Source: Centropus unirufus (Eukaryota; Chordata; Aves; Cuculiformes; Centropidae). From it: DNA of 64,000 nucleotides. The position numbers and the translations under genes were made by a program. Below the pieces are notes generated by a model. It was given only the letters and a program-made list of their open reading frames with translations. It made no database searches and was not told the DNA's origin. Shown here one piece after another: positions 1-13,309 of this stretch; position 1 is the first letter of the stretch, and each line of letters begins with the position of its first letter. The stretch spans positions 324,174 to 388,173 of the forward strand of contig VYZI01000184.1 of the NCBI GenBank assembly GCA_013397695.1, given 5' to 3'.

Positions 1-1616
1 TGCAAAAGCTGTAACGGACACAAATCAAAAATGGTGACCAAAAAAAAAACTTTAATATAGTTTAAGAAATGTTTTTAGGGAAAGATGATTTGTTCATTGG
101 TTTCCTTTTTTCAAACAAAGAGCTGGTTGAGTTCTGCGTGTTTAAATTTAACCCTGTACCTTTGAGAAGGCAATGAAAGGAGGCAGAACAATGTGTTCAG
201 TAGTAGGGTTGGGTAATGCAACCACGTGTGCTACATAAATAATTAAGTACAAAATTTCAAAATATTAGTGGCAGACTTCCTTTGTTATGGATTTATCAAA
301 ATTAATATAAAAAACCACAAGCTTCATTCTGCTTTCATCTCTAATTTTCCTGTACACAATTGCTCGTTTTTCTTCTGTAGAATATGAATTTTATTGTGTC
401 TAAAGTATTGTCTTTTCATATATCCTAATGTAACCCATGGAACCCTTGCATATTTGGCAAAGGAAAAGAGTAAATCTTCTTTATCTTCCGTTCCTTACAC
501 ACTCTCTTTCCTCCTTCTATTTTGACCTCTTTTACTCACCTTTAGAGACAGTTGGGAAGCCATATTATTTTCCATTAAGCAAGTGTTCATAAGGAAACAA
601 CCATGAAAGATATAATATTAATATGACATGAGAGAAAAATTGTTAAAATGGTTCTAGTTGCAACTAACATTTTTTTTTCAAATGGCCAACAATGTTAGTT
701 GCAATTTTATTTTGCTTTTTTCACCATGAAATTCTGGTGGCTTCATATATAACTTGCTGCATAATGCTCCCCATTAATTATTCCCTATAATGCCACAACT
801 TAGAGTAAAGCTTTCCCTTTTATTGTAGAAAACAGGTAAAGAATCTTTATTAGCTGGAGAAGTAGCTTGAAATCAGCCGTATAGTCGAAAAAAGCAGTCC
901 CTGGAAGTATCCACCAATGTGTCCTTTGACACTAGAGCCAATGCACAGTTTTAGACATCATTCATTTTTGTTCATCAAGATGACAAAAAAAAATCACCAC
1001 GTCTTTTCAGAAGACAGACCCCACTGGTGCAACTCTGTAAATCCAGCTTTGTCAAAGGCCCTCAAGTCTTGGAAGAGATTCCTACATAAAAGACGTTGAG
1101 GCAAGGCTCTGTTCTGCACCAGTGCCCAGGACAAGGACAGAGGGAACTCAAATACAAATTCTGAGAGTAATTTCTTTGACTTGCGACAACAAATCTTTCT
1201 CAGAAATATAAATGTAAGTAGGAAAGGGGGCATACTACTAGTGCCTGATAAAATGTGTAGGGGAATTTTACTGTTAGAAAAGAGGAGTGTGACAAAATTG
1301 GGTTTTGTATAAACAGGTTGGTCACTTGTGTTTGGCTGTGCAGGACCAATGAACTGTACCACTGAAAACAATAAGACTATGTTCATATTACTTTGAAAGT
1401 CAATATTAATAACAGTGTCTAGCTCAGTAATTTGTCTGTCATATCTGATAAACTTAGCATTGTTTTTAGGAGATTTAGGTACTGCTATTTTAACTCTGTA
1501 TTATTGTAAAAATATACTATGACCGCATTTAGAATATAAAAAATATATGCACATAAAATTTTGGAGAAATGTACATAAATGAACTGTGGCTTATCTTAAT
1601 TTTAAAGAGATATTTT
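1..1616. other. AT-rich non-coding stretch
   Basis: No gene is recognisable. Open frames at 917-1099 (+) and 994-1386 (-) overlap each other on opposite strands and resemble nothing known, so they look like chance. The only structured element is the inverted repeat at 658-704. The rest is AT-rich sequence with short A and T runs, typical of avian intergenic or intronic DNA. Confidence 0.7.
658..704. repeat. Inverted repeat, 14-bp perfect arms
   Basis: The left arm TTGCAACTAACATT (658-671) is exactly reverse-complementary to AATGTTAGTTGCAA (691-704), with a 19-nt T-rich loop between them. The sequence could fold into a hairpin. The stem is shorter than a typical pre-miRNA stem and no further pairing is obvious outside it, so a remnant of a palindromic element or a chance structure is as likely as a functional RNA. 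Confidence 0.75.
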
Positions 1617-1783
1617 ATAGAATCTTACACTGTCCTGGGTTGGAAGGGATCCACAAGAGTAATCTCTGCATAGGACAACCTCAAAAATTCATATCATGTA
1701 CTTGAAGGTGCAATCCAAATGCTTCTTGAATATTGTCAGGCTTGGTGCCTTGACTACTTTCCCAGAGAGCCTGTAAGTACCAC
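1617..1783 (-). mobile_element. CR1 LINE 3'-end fragment (eroded)
   Basis: On the + strand this reads as the reverse complement of a CR1 tail. It begins TAGAATC, then GGGTTGGAAGGGATCC, then a stretch matching the CR1 non-coding tail (CTTGGTGCC, GACTACTTTCCC, GAGAGCCTGT). CR1 copies are 5'-truncated as a rule, and only about 165 bp of the 3' end remain here. Divergence is substantial. There is no coding capacity. The assignment is from memory of the avian CR1 consensus. Confidence 0.75.
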
Positions 1784-3970
1784 TTTTTATGTGATATCTG
1801 AGAAGTTGTAAAAATACGAGCTTTCCTGCTTGTGTATTGTCCTAATCCTCATTGGTAGTTACTTACATCTACATCTTAACTTTCCACTGAGGATTTAGGT
1901 TTTACTCAGGTATGGTTTAATAATTATGATGCAGATGTCACAATTTTGAGTGGTAGGAAGGTTGCAAATAAATGGACTCCATGAGTTCCATAATGCCATT
2001 ACTCACCTGTTGCATCCCACTTCACCGTGTCGCAGTGCCGCGCTATCAATCACGTTGTCATGTGGGAAGATTAAAGCAGAAAAACACTGGAAAACAGATG
2101 CTGCTCTTCCAAATTCTCACTTGCTTAACCCAGCTGCGTAGGAAAACACTTTAGGTGCAATTGCTGAGTTGGAGTCGTGAAATGTGAATGGCACGGCTGT
2201 CCCCTCTGCAAGGGGGGGATGGCCCTCAGCCACTGATCTTCCATTCTTCCTCCCTTTTTTTCTCTGTTCCCATTGTTCCACAGGCTGCATCTCTCAGCCC
2301 TTCTTGTCAACTCCATTAGATTTTCAGCATGTTTACATTGTTTATGCATTGAAGGCACATTCCTTGTCATCTGTTATGAACCAAAATTGGTTCAGCCCCA
2401 TCCTCAGGGCTGTATTCCTTTGCTGAACATTAACTGACCATTTGTGAATTGTGTTTATACCCTTGGGCTCTCTAACACCTTCCATGCTTGTCTTTTAAGG
2501 GTTTTTTTATATCATATTGTGCTTTATCTCTGGAAGGTGCCTGCTATCATCCTGTGCTCAATCAGGAAGGGACTTCCAGTAGTCATAACTCTGCTGTAAA
2601 AATATATTTTGGTATTTTTCTCCATCTCTAACACAAACCAGAAAGTTTGTAACAGAGCTAGAATTAACTGGTGATGCAGAGATAGCAGCAAGGCAGTCTC
2701 CAAGCATCAATTGATACTTTTTCCAGAGAATTTCCCACTCTCCTTGGGTTACTCATGAGGCTTTTATACCCAGACTGTCATCAATCTCCACAAGTCTTTT
2801 CACACCCCAAACAGGTCATTCCCTTTGATTATCACATAAAATCATTCAGACTTTCTACATCTAAAATGCACAGTAGTCCTCAATAAGCTTATCAGCAATC
2901 CAAGGCATGATACGTACCATGAATCAATAGTTATGGGAAGAGGCGTAGCAAGGGTTTTTTGTGTCTTTAAAAATATTTCTGAGGTCATTATAATTACAGT
3001 TGTTGCTATATTTACTATATTCTTACTATACATTCTGCATTCAGAGGACTATTTTTTTAGAGGGGAATATATAAGCTATCATATTGATTTTCAAAACCTC
3101 CATGTTCTAATTTTTTTTTTTAATTATATTCTTACTCCAGGTGTTGTTTAGCTGACAAGCTCTTTTTAGGCAAAAGGAGGCTACTTTGGCAGAGAAATGT
3201 TAGACACAGATCTGCTTACTCTTTCCTCTAGTACAGAATATACTGGATTAACTGCACCCCGACATTTTAAATTATATTTCTGTTGTTATTATGTTTTCAG
3301 TGTACATCTTTGAAGAGTTCTGTTGTGGGAGACATTACTGACTCCCTGTACTTTCTACTGCTTTGACACATTAAATATTTATAAATATTGGGGAGTTTCC
3401 TTCAACTTTCTTTCAGTTTGGCAAAATTGGTGGAATATATTGGCAGGACAGAACTTGTGAAGATAATAAAGTATAATGTTCAAATTATTTATAAGTGCTC
3501 AGTGTGCTGATTTTCAACTTTAGCAGCCTTTTCTCAATCCATTTGTCTATTATAGTCTGGGAGTTTCCATCTTTATGGTATTATCACACAGTTTTATTTA
3601 CATAAGGTCTTCACTCTCAACAGAACAGCACCATTTTGGTTTCAGTTGGGTTTTTTGTGTTTTGAAGGCTATGAATGACACCATTTAAAATATTCAATAT
3701 TAAAATATTAAATAATAATGTTATGGGATCAATAGCCTTATTTTCATGCCAAGGGGAAGAAAAACAAAGGTAATCATCAACCAAAAACCAGCTTTTTTTA
3801 ATTTAAATGCCTAAGATTATATTGTGAACTTGTTCCCTTTTTTGGCTTCACATCTTGTCAGCAGCTTTGTATGAAATGAATTGAACTTAAGAGATTTTGA
3901 TGGAGGCAGCAAATTATTTTGCCACAAGGAAAAATATTTTCCTGTGAAACACTTAAGAAAACTCCTAGTA

Positions 3971-4142
3971 ACAATTCAGTCTATTGATAAATAAATACAC
4001 AGTGCCAAAGCTAAAATAACTTGGGTATGTTTTCTAATTTAGCTTGTCAACAAGAGCTGACATTTTCAGAATCATACAGTTCACTGTATTGATAAATAGA
4101 GTGCCAGGGCTAAAATATCAGGGGGTTTGTTTTCCACTAAAA
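3971..4142 (+). repeat. Degenerate local duplication, about 105-bp spacing
   Basis: Two copies of a roughly 70-bp block share an ordered set of words: a CAGT or CACTGTATTGATAAATA start, then AGTGCCA, GCTAAAATA, and a GGTxTGTTTTC ending. Copy one spans about 3971-4041 and copy two about 4076-4142. A weaker third start (ACAGTTCTCTGTTTAATAAA) lies near 4187. The copies are diverged and partly deleted, implying an old segmental or tandem duplication. Confidence 0.6.
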
Positions 4143-7100
4143 TTTTTAGGACACATTATTTTTGTTTATTTATTTATTTTTGTAGTACTACAGTTCTCTG
4201 TTTAATAAAATATTGCAAAATATTTAGTATTTCTTATTGTTACTCAGTATTTAGCCTCACAGAAAGGTGAAATTATTTAAGTGGCAGCAAATCATAGGCG
4301 ACTGAGATAATTATATTTTCATACTGTAGAAAAGAGTGAATTAAAACAGGCAAACTACATAGAATATTTTTGGGTTTTTTTTCTTTTATTAGTATAGTAT
4401 GTATTAAAAAATCCAGAAAACCGATTTGTTACTGGTAGCAGCTCTCCTAGCATAGTTACTGAGCTGTTTTGTTTGCCTAATTCTTTTTCTTTACGTAAAG
4501 CTTAGTTAGGAAACACGTGGAGGGGCTAAGAAGTGCCACCTCATGCTCAGCTTATTTACAAGATGTGAAACTCCCACAGCAGTTTTGTTTTAGGCTTCTC
4601 CAGGCTTTCAGGATGGAGGGGGAAGAGGGTGATGGAACACACAGAAGTTTTTCTAAGATATGTAAAGCAAAAGGCAACAAAACAGAAAGGAGTGCCTTAC
4701 ACAAACACGTTTCTTGGTATGATAAAAGGGCAGGGTGCAGCAAGAAGAAATGCTCTTGCTCTATGACTTTTACGATCAAATGCATGTGAAGGCAGTCGCT
4801 CTGCATCTTCAGCACAAATGAATGCCATACCCACAATTCCAGCAACCTTTATTCTATTGAATCACTTCTGAAAGCTACTGCCTCTTTCTTTTCACAGTCT
4901 TGCTGATTTTTTTTTTCCAAGAGAAAATAAACAGAATATGAGTTGACCTTCCTTCTTTGACTGCCTTGTTCTTCTCCTTTTCCCCTTTACACCATGTTCA
5001 GAGAAGTTTCTCCTCCTTTTTTCTTCCCTCACCTCTCCACTGCTTGAATTCCCATGTCATTCATCTCTCCTCTGTTAGCTCATACCCCTTTTACCCCTAA
5101 CTTTTTGTTGCCCCAGCAGAGGTTGCAAGAGATGAGGTTTCTACTAGGTAAAGGAAACTTCTAATTCGTTGGGTTTTTTTTTTCTAATTTGTTGATTTTT
5201 CTAAAGCTTTCCCTTTGGTGTCTTACAAAGAGTACTGCTTGTTCTAACACTGATATTTCTTACCCTATAACTGCACCGTGCTGGGCACAAAGAGCTTTAC
5301 GTGTCACCTAGCAGAAAGATATTATAATAAGCACAGCAGTCCTTATTCAACCAACCTAAGGTGTATCCACAACTCAGAATCTGCTCTTTCCTTTCCCTCA
5401 GGTGGGAAGGTATTTACTTAGAGCTAGTTAATAGGAAAAACAAGCACAAGAGCATTGATTGACTTCAGGCTGTGCGTAGCTGGAACAGTGTGTGTAAATA
5501 GGATGTATTACTGTCCTCTGATGATATTTTAAGATTAATGCATCTTTGCTTCTACAAAAATACAATCCCTTTTAAAAATCTGATGAGCTTTTTCTACTGC
5601 AGTGTGTGATTCACATAGAAATTATGCTTTTCATGTGGGTGTTTAAATCTGGCAGTCGGCATCCAAAACATCCCTGAGCCACAAGACATCTCTAAAAGCA
5701 TATAAAAGACACTGCCATAGTCTGAACATTTAATTTCTTCTGATGAGTTACTACTGCAACAGTTTATAGAGAAAACATCCATGGATACATCCATTTAATG
5801 TGTAAAGAGAGTACTGCCGCAGTTGAGTGTCATGCCAGTTTGTCAGGGAAGAGTAAAGAGCATCCGAGGTAGCCCTGATATCCCTGATATCTGGGTTAAC
5901 TGACTTATCTAAGGGAAATACAGCCGCAGTAGTGGGGGTCGCACCCTCCTAACATGTCTAAAGTGCTCATGCTGTCCAACTAATATTGTTAGGTTTATTC
6001 TGAGCAGAACGAGAAAATGCCAGAGCTCCTCTTTTTCCCTGTTGGAAGATGAAGCTGTGACGAACAGGATGCTAGATGAATACTGTCTTTTCTATGACAT
6101 CATGTTGGAACACTGTAGATCTCTAAGGATGTAGCGCTGAGCAGGGATTTTAATCCAGCCTCTCAGTTTAATTTATCGGTGTGATATTTTTCAGTTTTGC
6201 AGAGGAAATGGAAGGACTTGCCTTCAGTTATTTCAAAGTTAGGATAAAGAAGACATAAATCTGTCCTAAAAATGCTTGTCATAAGCAAGAGCAGGGTCAT
6301 TCAACAAACTTGATTTTCATTTCAGAATTTTAAGAACAGGAAATTTTCTGATGGGTTTCACAGGTAGAATAATGACTGCTCAGTTTCCAGAATTCTAGGC
6401 AACTACAAATACTAATGATTGTTCAGGGCACAGATTTAGTTAATCCATTTTGTAAATACTCCAGAAATTTAGCAAAAGTATTAATTTTTCCTATCTGTTC
6501 TATGATTTATTTTCAACAGTAAAAGGGCTATGTAAGAAATAAAGTGATAGACAAACCTATAATTGGAATGAAAAGTGAATATTTAAGATTACACTGGACT
6601 GGAGGGAAATGATACTTGGCTTAAAAATGCATCCCTAAAAAAAACCTTTAATGAACAAAGAAAATAGCCATTAGTTCAGGAAAGGTAGGATCTTTTTTCC
6701 ACTTTCTCTCCCTTCTTCCCATGAAAAATATGTGTGGACTCTGCTGTCATGCTGTATTTACAAAGAGGTTTTGATTGCCTCACTGTTCGAGCACCTCAGT
6801 AGGGTGGTTATATTTGATCTATGTTATTCAGGGCTTCTCCAGTTTTTACCATTGACTGAGTTTCTGCAGGAAACAAAATAACACAGATGAACTTATAGTA
6901 CTGATTTCTGAGTAATTTCTGAGCAAGTTCTGAGAAAAGAGGATTTCCTGCCTTGTCCTGGATGTTCATTTCCCCTTTCTGCCAGTCTTAGCTATAATTC
7001 TTCCCTCAGTGGGTGGGAAAAACTCCCAGAAGCTGGGAAGGGTTCACCGAAGCAGCTGCAGGCATGTTTTTGTAGGTATGACCATTTCTTATTATTTGCA

Positions 7101-8087
7101 TCCAGTGCAAGACTGCTAGTATAAGGATAATAGTTTATGCAGAGCAGAAAAATTTGATACAAATAAAATCAGATATATGGTTTGCAAGGAAAAATATGGT
7201 CTGAAAATAAGTTGCATTAAGTCAAACAATGGAATGGTTATACAAAATACACTTAAAATATTTGGGTTTTAACCCATCTTATAATTTGGGAATCTATGTA
7301 ATGGCAACAAGGCTGGTATGGATTTCAAGAAGCTTTCGATTTTCCCATTCGTTATCTCTAGTTACAGGAACTAATCTTTTTCTGAAAAATCAAAGCTTAC
7401 ATTGTAAGAAACTCACATGCAGTGGTACAGGATGCAAACTAGGCCAGAACAAGTAGATAACATTTTGTTCTAGGTTCATGAGTCTGTCTTCCCCCTTCTG
7501 GGTACAGATTATGTTTCAGGACATTTGAATAACAGCACAAAAAAAAAAATCAGTTCCCTTTACAGCTAAATGAACTATGAATTAAATTTGTTATCAGATG
7601 ACCAGTAGCTACTAAGCATTTTCCAGCTGAGTAAGCTAATAAACCTATTTACTCTTTCTGCACGAGCAAGCACAGGCCCATTAGCTGCAGATGCCTTCAG
7701 CAATATTCTTTGACATATAGAAGGTCATTCTCCTTTCATTGTCTTCATATCTTTATAGTTTAATGGCTAGCAAAAAGAACAGCTGCAATAGTTCTATTGA
7801 GTAGCTAATTAGTAATTTAAAATTGCAGTTGTAGGATTTTTCTCCCCTTTAACCTCATGCTGATGGATTAAAGCTTTATGCGCGTTTACTTTGAAAACTT
7901 TTGATTTAAACTGAAATCACCTGTAGTAATTTAAATTGTCAGAGGCTTTATTAGAATTTGGTACTAATGATACCTCACACATCAAAAAATTTTTCTTGCT
8001 TTTTTTTTTTTATTTTATTTTTTTTATTCCAATTTTGAGTCTTTGCTTGCAAGAACCCTGTCAAGTGATGGCCCGAGCAGGATTATT

Positions 8088-8149
8088 GTTATTATACTGG
8101 ATATATAATATATAATTATATATAATCCAGTATATTATTATACTGGATT
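8088..8149. repeat. AT-rich palindrome plus direct repeat
   Basis: ATACTGGAT (8094-8102) and its reverse complement ATCCAGTAT (8125-8133) flank a core made almost entirely of A and T, giving a hairpin of about 40 nt. Immediately afterwards TTATTATACTGGAT recurs (about 8136-8149), repeating the sequence that leads into the hairpin, so the palindrome lies between direct repeats. AT-rich palindromes of this kind are prone to slippage and cruciform extrusion. Confidence 0.7.
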
Positions 8150-9944
8150 ATTTCCATGTATTCCGATAGTTACTGCATGCTTTCCCCTTTTGTGACAGCA
8201 TGGCAGGGCATGTTCAGTTTTCTAATACATTTCTCAGGATCTGATGCACCCTTTTGAGCTCCTGCAGCAAGGTCCCTGAAATGGAAATGCGTTATTGCTT
8301 TTATTGTCAGTATGGCCATGTCCTCTTCAGTTACAGCTGCCGCACTTGCTTTCCGTGCTGTCTCGCAAACACTTCCCAGAAGGACGCAGCCTCTTCACAG
8401 TGTGGGTTTGTGACACAAGGAACACAAGCAGGAAACAAAAGAATGGATTTCATTTTTACTTTATAAGAGTGATAAACTTCGCAGTGTTTCTTGTTGAGTC
8501 CATGGGGTGTTGCTTCTGGACCTGTGAGTTGTTCTGCTTGATCAGAGCAACAATTGTTCTAAATTCACATCCTATAACAGGGAGTAAGACACCTGAAGGA
8601 GAATATATTCGCACCCGCTCTATCTAGAAAATGCTCTATTGCATGGTCTTTTCCCTTCCAAAGAGTTTATGGCCCACCTAGTAACATCCAATTTTTCCTA
8701 TCATTGCCTCAATTTTCAATTTTCTTTTTTTTGTTTTTAGTACTATACTACTTAAGCTCGTCAAGCTTATAAGAGGGATTTAAATGTCTGCTTATGTTTC
8801 CTTGAAATTCCGGCTTTTCATTTTCTGAGCTTAGAGTTCTTAGAATGATTTCCAAGTTTCTATGATTCTACTACAACCTGATAGAACCTTTCTGCAATCG
8901 CTTGTTCCAGGCAGAAGGCAAATACAAATATAACATGATTTTTACTTTTACTACTAGGCAAAGAATATGGATTCCATTAATAAATATTGATATTTTTACT
9001 GTTATTATTGATAAAATATACAAGAAATACCCTGTAGTTAAATGACAATAAATCCTTGTTTTAACTTAGGCATTCTTCCATTTTCGTCAGAGATACCAGA
9101 CTGTTTAGGTTTTAGCCAGTGGAAAAATGTCTAGTTACTTCAGTGCTAAATTAAAATTAATATATTAAACTTTGACACCAGCTGCGAGAGGCTTTATGTC
9201 ATCAAATGAGCTTTCCTGCCTTAGGGTGATTTATTCTGGAAGAAATATGGCTAGTTATATTCTTCCTTTCTACTAGATCAGTACTGGGCCTTGCTGTATC
9301 CATCCTTGCTTAGCATCCATTTCTTTGTGTTCTTTGAGCTCTGCTGGCACTGAGTTTTTTGAATGGAAAAGGCTTTCCTTTCTCTTGGTTTCCTCACAGC
9401 TTCCGGCAACCTTGCTTTGCTTGTAGTAGAACGTCATCCAGACTTTGCTTCTGCTTTTCCTTATGGCTTTGTCCTGATCTTAGTAAGATTCAAGTGTCTG
9501 GTCTTGGCCAGTTCCTTAAGCTGATCTTTCTCAATTCTGCAGTTACTGCATGTGTGATGGAATTGTAATTCCTTGTTATGTGAGAAGTTTATAACTTTGT
9601 GGCACGGTAGTGTTTTTCAATGCCTTTGAAGTTGCTGTCTCAAAACGTCTTTTCCACAAATGTTTGAGAATTTGAAGACCTCTTGTGTCTTAACAGTCAT
9701 ATGTATAAATACACAGGGCTTATCTTAAGATCGCTCCTGACTTTCAAAGTCTCTGCAAACTTGACTTATAGATGCAGTATTTGAAAGCTTTGTTATTGTT
9801 AGACTTGTTGTTCCATACCATACTTTATTCTGTTAAATTACTGTCTAGGAATTTTATTGTATATTGGGAATGTGATGACCAAGCCGCAAATAAATAATTA
9901 GTCCTTAGCCTGTCCATCTAGGGTGAGTAGACAATCCCAGAACT

Positions 9945-10153
9945 TCTAAGACATTTTTAAAATAAGGGAGGGTGAAACACCGGAACAGGTTGCCCAGGAG
10001 TTGGTAGATACCCCACACCTGGAAACATTCAAGAGATTCATAGAAATCTGATCTAGTTGAAGAAGTCCCTGCTGACTGCAGGGGGATTGGACTACATGAC
10101 CCATAAAGGTCCCTTCCAACCCAAACTATTTTACAGTTCTATGGTTCTATGGT
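9945..10153 (+). mobile_element. CR1 LINE 3' end, sense orientation
   Basis: The sequence follows the CR1 3' end closely: GGAACAGGTTGCCCAGGAG, then CTGATCTAGTTGAAGAAGTC, then GGGGGATTGGACTACATGAC, then GGTCCCTTCCAACCC, ending in two copies of a TTCTATGG octamer (about 10137-10153), the hallmark CR1 terminal repeat. Only about 200 bp remain, so it is 5'-truncated, as nearly all CR1 copies are. It is moderately diverged and has no functional coding region. Confidence 0.9.
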
Positions 10154-12257
10154 TTCTGCAGCCCCATAGGGAATATCAACCCTGTCCTCCTTCCACGTGC
10201 TTCACCAAATGGGTGGTGCTGCCATCAGAAGCCAGACGGGATTTTTGTTTTGGTGGTCCAATCATAGTCTACGGAAAGAATATTTTTATAGAATAGATAA
10301 ATAAAACAGCTATTGTCTGTCACAGTCAGATTATTATTTTTTTTAGGAACGTTCAGAAGACAGTTTGGGGACCAGACATTGAAATTGGAAATCATACTCT
10401 GCTTCCTTCTCTGTAATCCCAACACTGACATTTCTAGGACAATCCGAGGATGTCTTATTATGAATATATTATATTCACAAATTCTGATTCAAATTTAGCT
10501 TTTCAAAGTGTCTTAGTCCCATATATAGGCAACATAGAGAATCATGTGTCATGGAAGAAAATCAGACAGATTTTTTTGCTCTCTGTTGACATGATGGTGC
10601 TTAATTCCAGAGGAGTGATTCACTAGGTGTAAATTAGGAGCTGTTCAGTGTTTGGTTTTCTCTGGGGACTAATTTGAATTAAAGCTAGCCCTCCTTATGT
10701 GAACATTTATTCTTGTCACAGAACTACTGTTTTCTCTGTCCACAGTCTTTCTCCTGCAGCTCTTATGCCATTGGGTAAACCCAATGTTTAACTGAATTCC
10801 AAGGTTATCCCCCCCCAAAATAATTAGTTTTTAATTTTTTTAATTTCCATGGCATGCTCCATGCAGCCCTAGAAATTCCTGCACACCCAATATTTCATCC
10901 ATTATAGAATGAGACCATAAACCTAACATATCTACTCACTGCTCCTACCAGCTCTGTGCTAGGTTTCAAAACAAAGCTGGAGACCCAGCGCCTCAGAGTT
11001 ACCATATCCTACCAATGTTCTGTTTTGACTGTAAAAAATTGAATTTCTGTGCTTTTGACACACTTGAGCACAGGTTTTGTGTGAGCTGTTCACACAGTTT
11101 CCAGTGTTGCCAGAGGCAGTTTCAAAGTCTTTTCCAGTCGGAATTATCATCACAATTTCCATAGGCTTTCACAGCAGCAGAAAGAGGCTGGGGAAATACG
11201 GCTAACTGGAAATGTAAACTTCATGAGCAGTGTCTGAATTCTTAGCTCAGTGGCGTTAACTGCGACAAGAAGGGAAAACAGGATTGCTGCATTTAACAGG
11301 AAATAGACCTCAGGATTCTGTCCTTCGTTCTCCTTATTTTTTGTGTTACTTATTTTTAATGCACTTTAAGAAAATAAAAAACACAGATAAGCATTAAGGT
11401 AGTATCTTCTATGCATGTGCATCCCTGAATGCAATGCTTGGAGATGTTCCAGCTCCCTGCCACACCAGAATTCTGGGGGAAGGGGGAAATACAGTCTCGT
11501 GATTTCTTCAAATCCTCCCCCCTCTCATCAATCCTGTTACTGTTCTTTGGACTTGTATTTGGTTGGGTTTTTTTCTTATATTACAGATTAAGGACTCTGA
11601 GGAATAGTACTCAGGCAGAACTCCTATGCAGACAAGGAAAAACTCTCATATTGTATATAAATTCTTAATACAGCTTTGTGTTTCTGATATTTGCAGTGAG
11701 TTCCTTTGTTTCTGAGGCACCAAAGGACCACTTAATAACTGTTTTTCTTTTGACCTTAGTGAAGACTACCTGTATCTTTCCCAAGCTTCACTGAGACTTG
11801 AGGTCTCTAATGAATCAAAGTTGCATTCCTTGGGAAGAGTGAAACTTTCAGAATTAAAGTAACAGTAGTGGTGTGCTTAGAAATAAGAGCAGCAATCTGC
11901 TTAGACACGAAATATTGTGGTATCAATATATTGTGTTATCACTTAAAGCAATGAAAGAACAAGCCGGAACTTTATTTCTACATCTTTTCTATAAGAAAGG
12001 GATAAATTGTGTTTCTATTGTAAATTATAAGGCAGGTGTAAATTTACAAAAGAAAATGCAAAACTACATCTATATAAAGCCCTTTTAATGCTTTTTGTAT
12101 TTCCTATGGTATTAAGGTTTCTTTCCAACACTGCTTCTTTCGTTCTCAAGTTGCTTTGACGTTAATAGGGAGCTTCAAGGAAGCATCGCACTGCAGCCTA
12201 CAAAAGAAAATTTTAGATTTGTTTTACTATGGGAGTGTTTCTTTTGGGTTTTAGTAT
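10154..12257. other. AT-rich non-coding stretch
   Basis: No gene, repeat or RNA is recognised. Open frames of 61 to 79 codons occur on both strands with AT-driven composition (Phe, Leu, Ile, Lys rich) and no motif. A short C run lies near 10809 and T-rich stretches are scattered through it. Confidence 0.6.
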
Positions 12258-12733
12258 TTCATAGAATCATATAATCATCAGGTTGGAAAAGCCCTGTGAG
12301 ATCACTGAGACCAACCATACCTGCCTACCAGTAAATCATATCCCTGAGCACCTCATCTACCTGTCTTTCAAATAAATCCAGGGATGGTGATTTCACCACC
12401 TCCCTAGGCAGTCTGTTCTGGCAACTAATGACCCTTATGGTGTAAATTTTTTTCCTAATGCCCAGTCTGACCCTTCCCTGGCATAGCTTGAGGCCATTCT
12501 GCCTGGTCAAATCCCCTGTCCCTGGGGAGAAGAGCCCAGCACCCACCTCTCCACACGCTCCTTTCAGGCACTTGGAGGCAGGGATGAGGTCTTCCCTCAG
12601 CCTCCTCTTCTCCAGATTGAACAACCCCAGCTCCCTCAGCTGCTCCTTATAAGATTGGTTCTCCAGCCCCTTCACCAGCTCCATTGTCCTTCTCTGGATG
12701 AACTCCAGAAAATTTGTAACAACGCTCCCCACA
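12258..12733 (-). mobile_element. CR1 LINE with ORF2 C-terminal remnant
   Basis: This is the reverse complement of the last 475 bp of CR1. Read on the minus strand, 12732 down to 12325 encodes the familiar end of the CR1 ORF2 reverse transcriptase: LRELGLFNLEKRRLREDLI, then GNGLKL-type (here NGLKLCQGRVRLGIRKKI), then NRLPREVVKSPSLDLF. This is followed by the untranslated tail and the ATTCTATGA-type terminus near 12258. The frame is open across this part, so this copy is younger than its neighbour at 13.3 kb. It lacks the endonuclease and the catalytic RT core, so it cannot move by itself. Confidence 0.92.
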
Positions 12734-13309
12734 ATTCTTTGATGCTATTAAACGGGATATTAATTTTTCCTTTTTTTTTTTTCATTTCATTCAGTTTGGT
12801 CTAATCTGAATCAGTATAGGAATTGTGTGAATATGTAATCCATTAAGTATCACGTGTATTACTTCCTATGAGTTTTAAGGAATCTTTTAAACTTACTTTT
12901 CTTTTTATGTTTATGCTGTTTGTATTGTATTGAGATTCCTTTTATGTTGACAGGGTAGAAATTATATAGATCTACCGTTGGCTGACTGGCAAGGACCAGT
13001 GTAGTACTCATTCATGATATTACTAGTAGATCGCTGTAATAAACAGAACACACAATTCAGAAAAAATAGGGCAAGAAAAGAACTACATGAAGCAGCCGGT
13101 CTATCCTCTGTTCCCGCAGGATCACTGATGCTGAACAGATGTTTGGTCTAACCTGTTTTTCAGTGCTTCCAGCCACGAAAAGGCCATAATATCCCCAGCA
13201 GGTCTGCTTCTCTGCTTCACTATTCTTGCTATCATAAAGTTCAGCTAATGTTTGACCCAAGAATTCCCAGTTTCAGAATAATATCCTTTTTTTTTTTTTG
13301 CATGTGAAA
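12734..13309. other. Spacer between two CR1 copies
   Basis: AT-rich DNA separating a young and an ancient CR1 in the same orientation. T runs of 12-13 bases lie near 12771-12782 and 13287-13299. The frame at 13057-13260 (-) has no recognisable content. Confidence 0.6.

Larger units (their letters stand above)
1784..9944. other. AT-rich non-coding stretch
   Basis: About 8 kb with no recognisable gene. Short open frames occur on both strands and none carries a motif I know. Inside are a local degenerate duplication (3971-4142), a TTTA run near 4165-4176, a T-rich tract near 8000-8027 and an AT-rich palindrome with a direct repeat (8088-8149). One splice-site-like pair flanks 5117-5147. Everything else appears to be single-copy AT-rich DNA. 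Confidence 0.65.
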
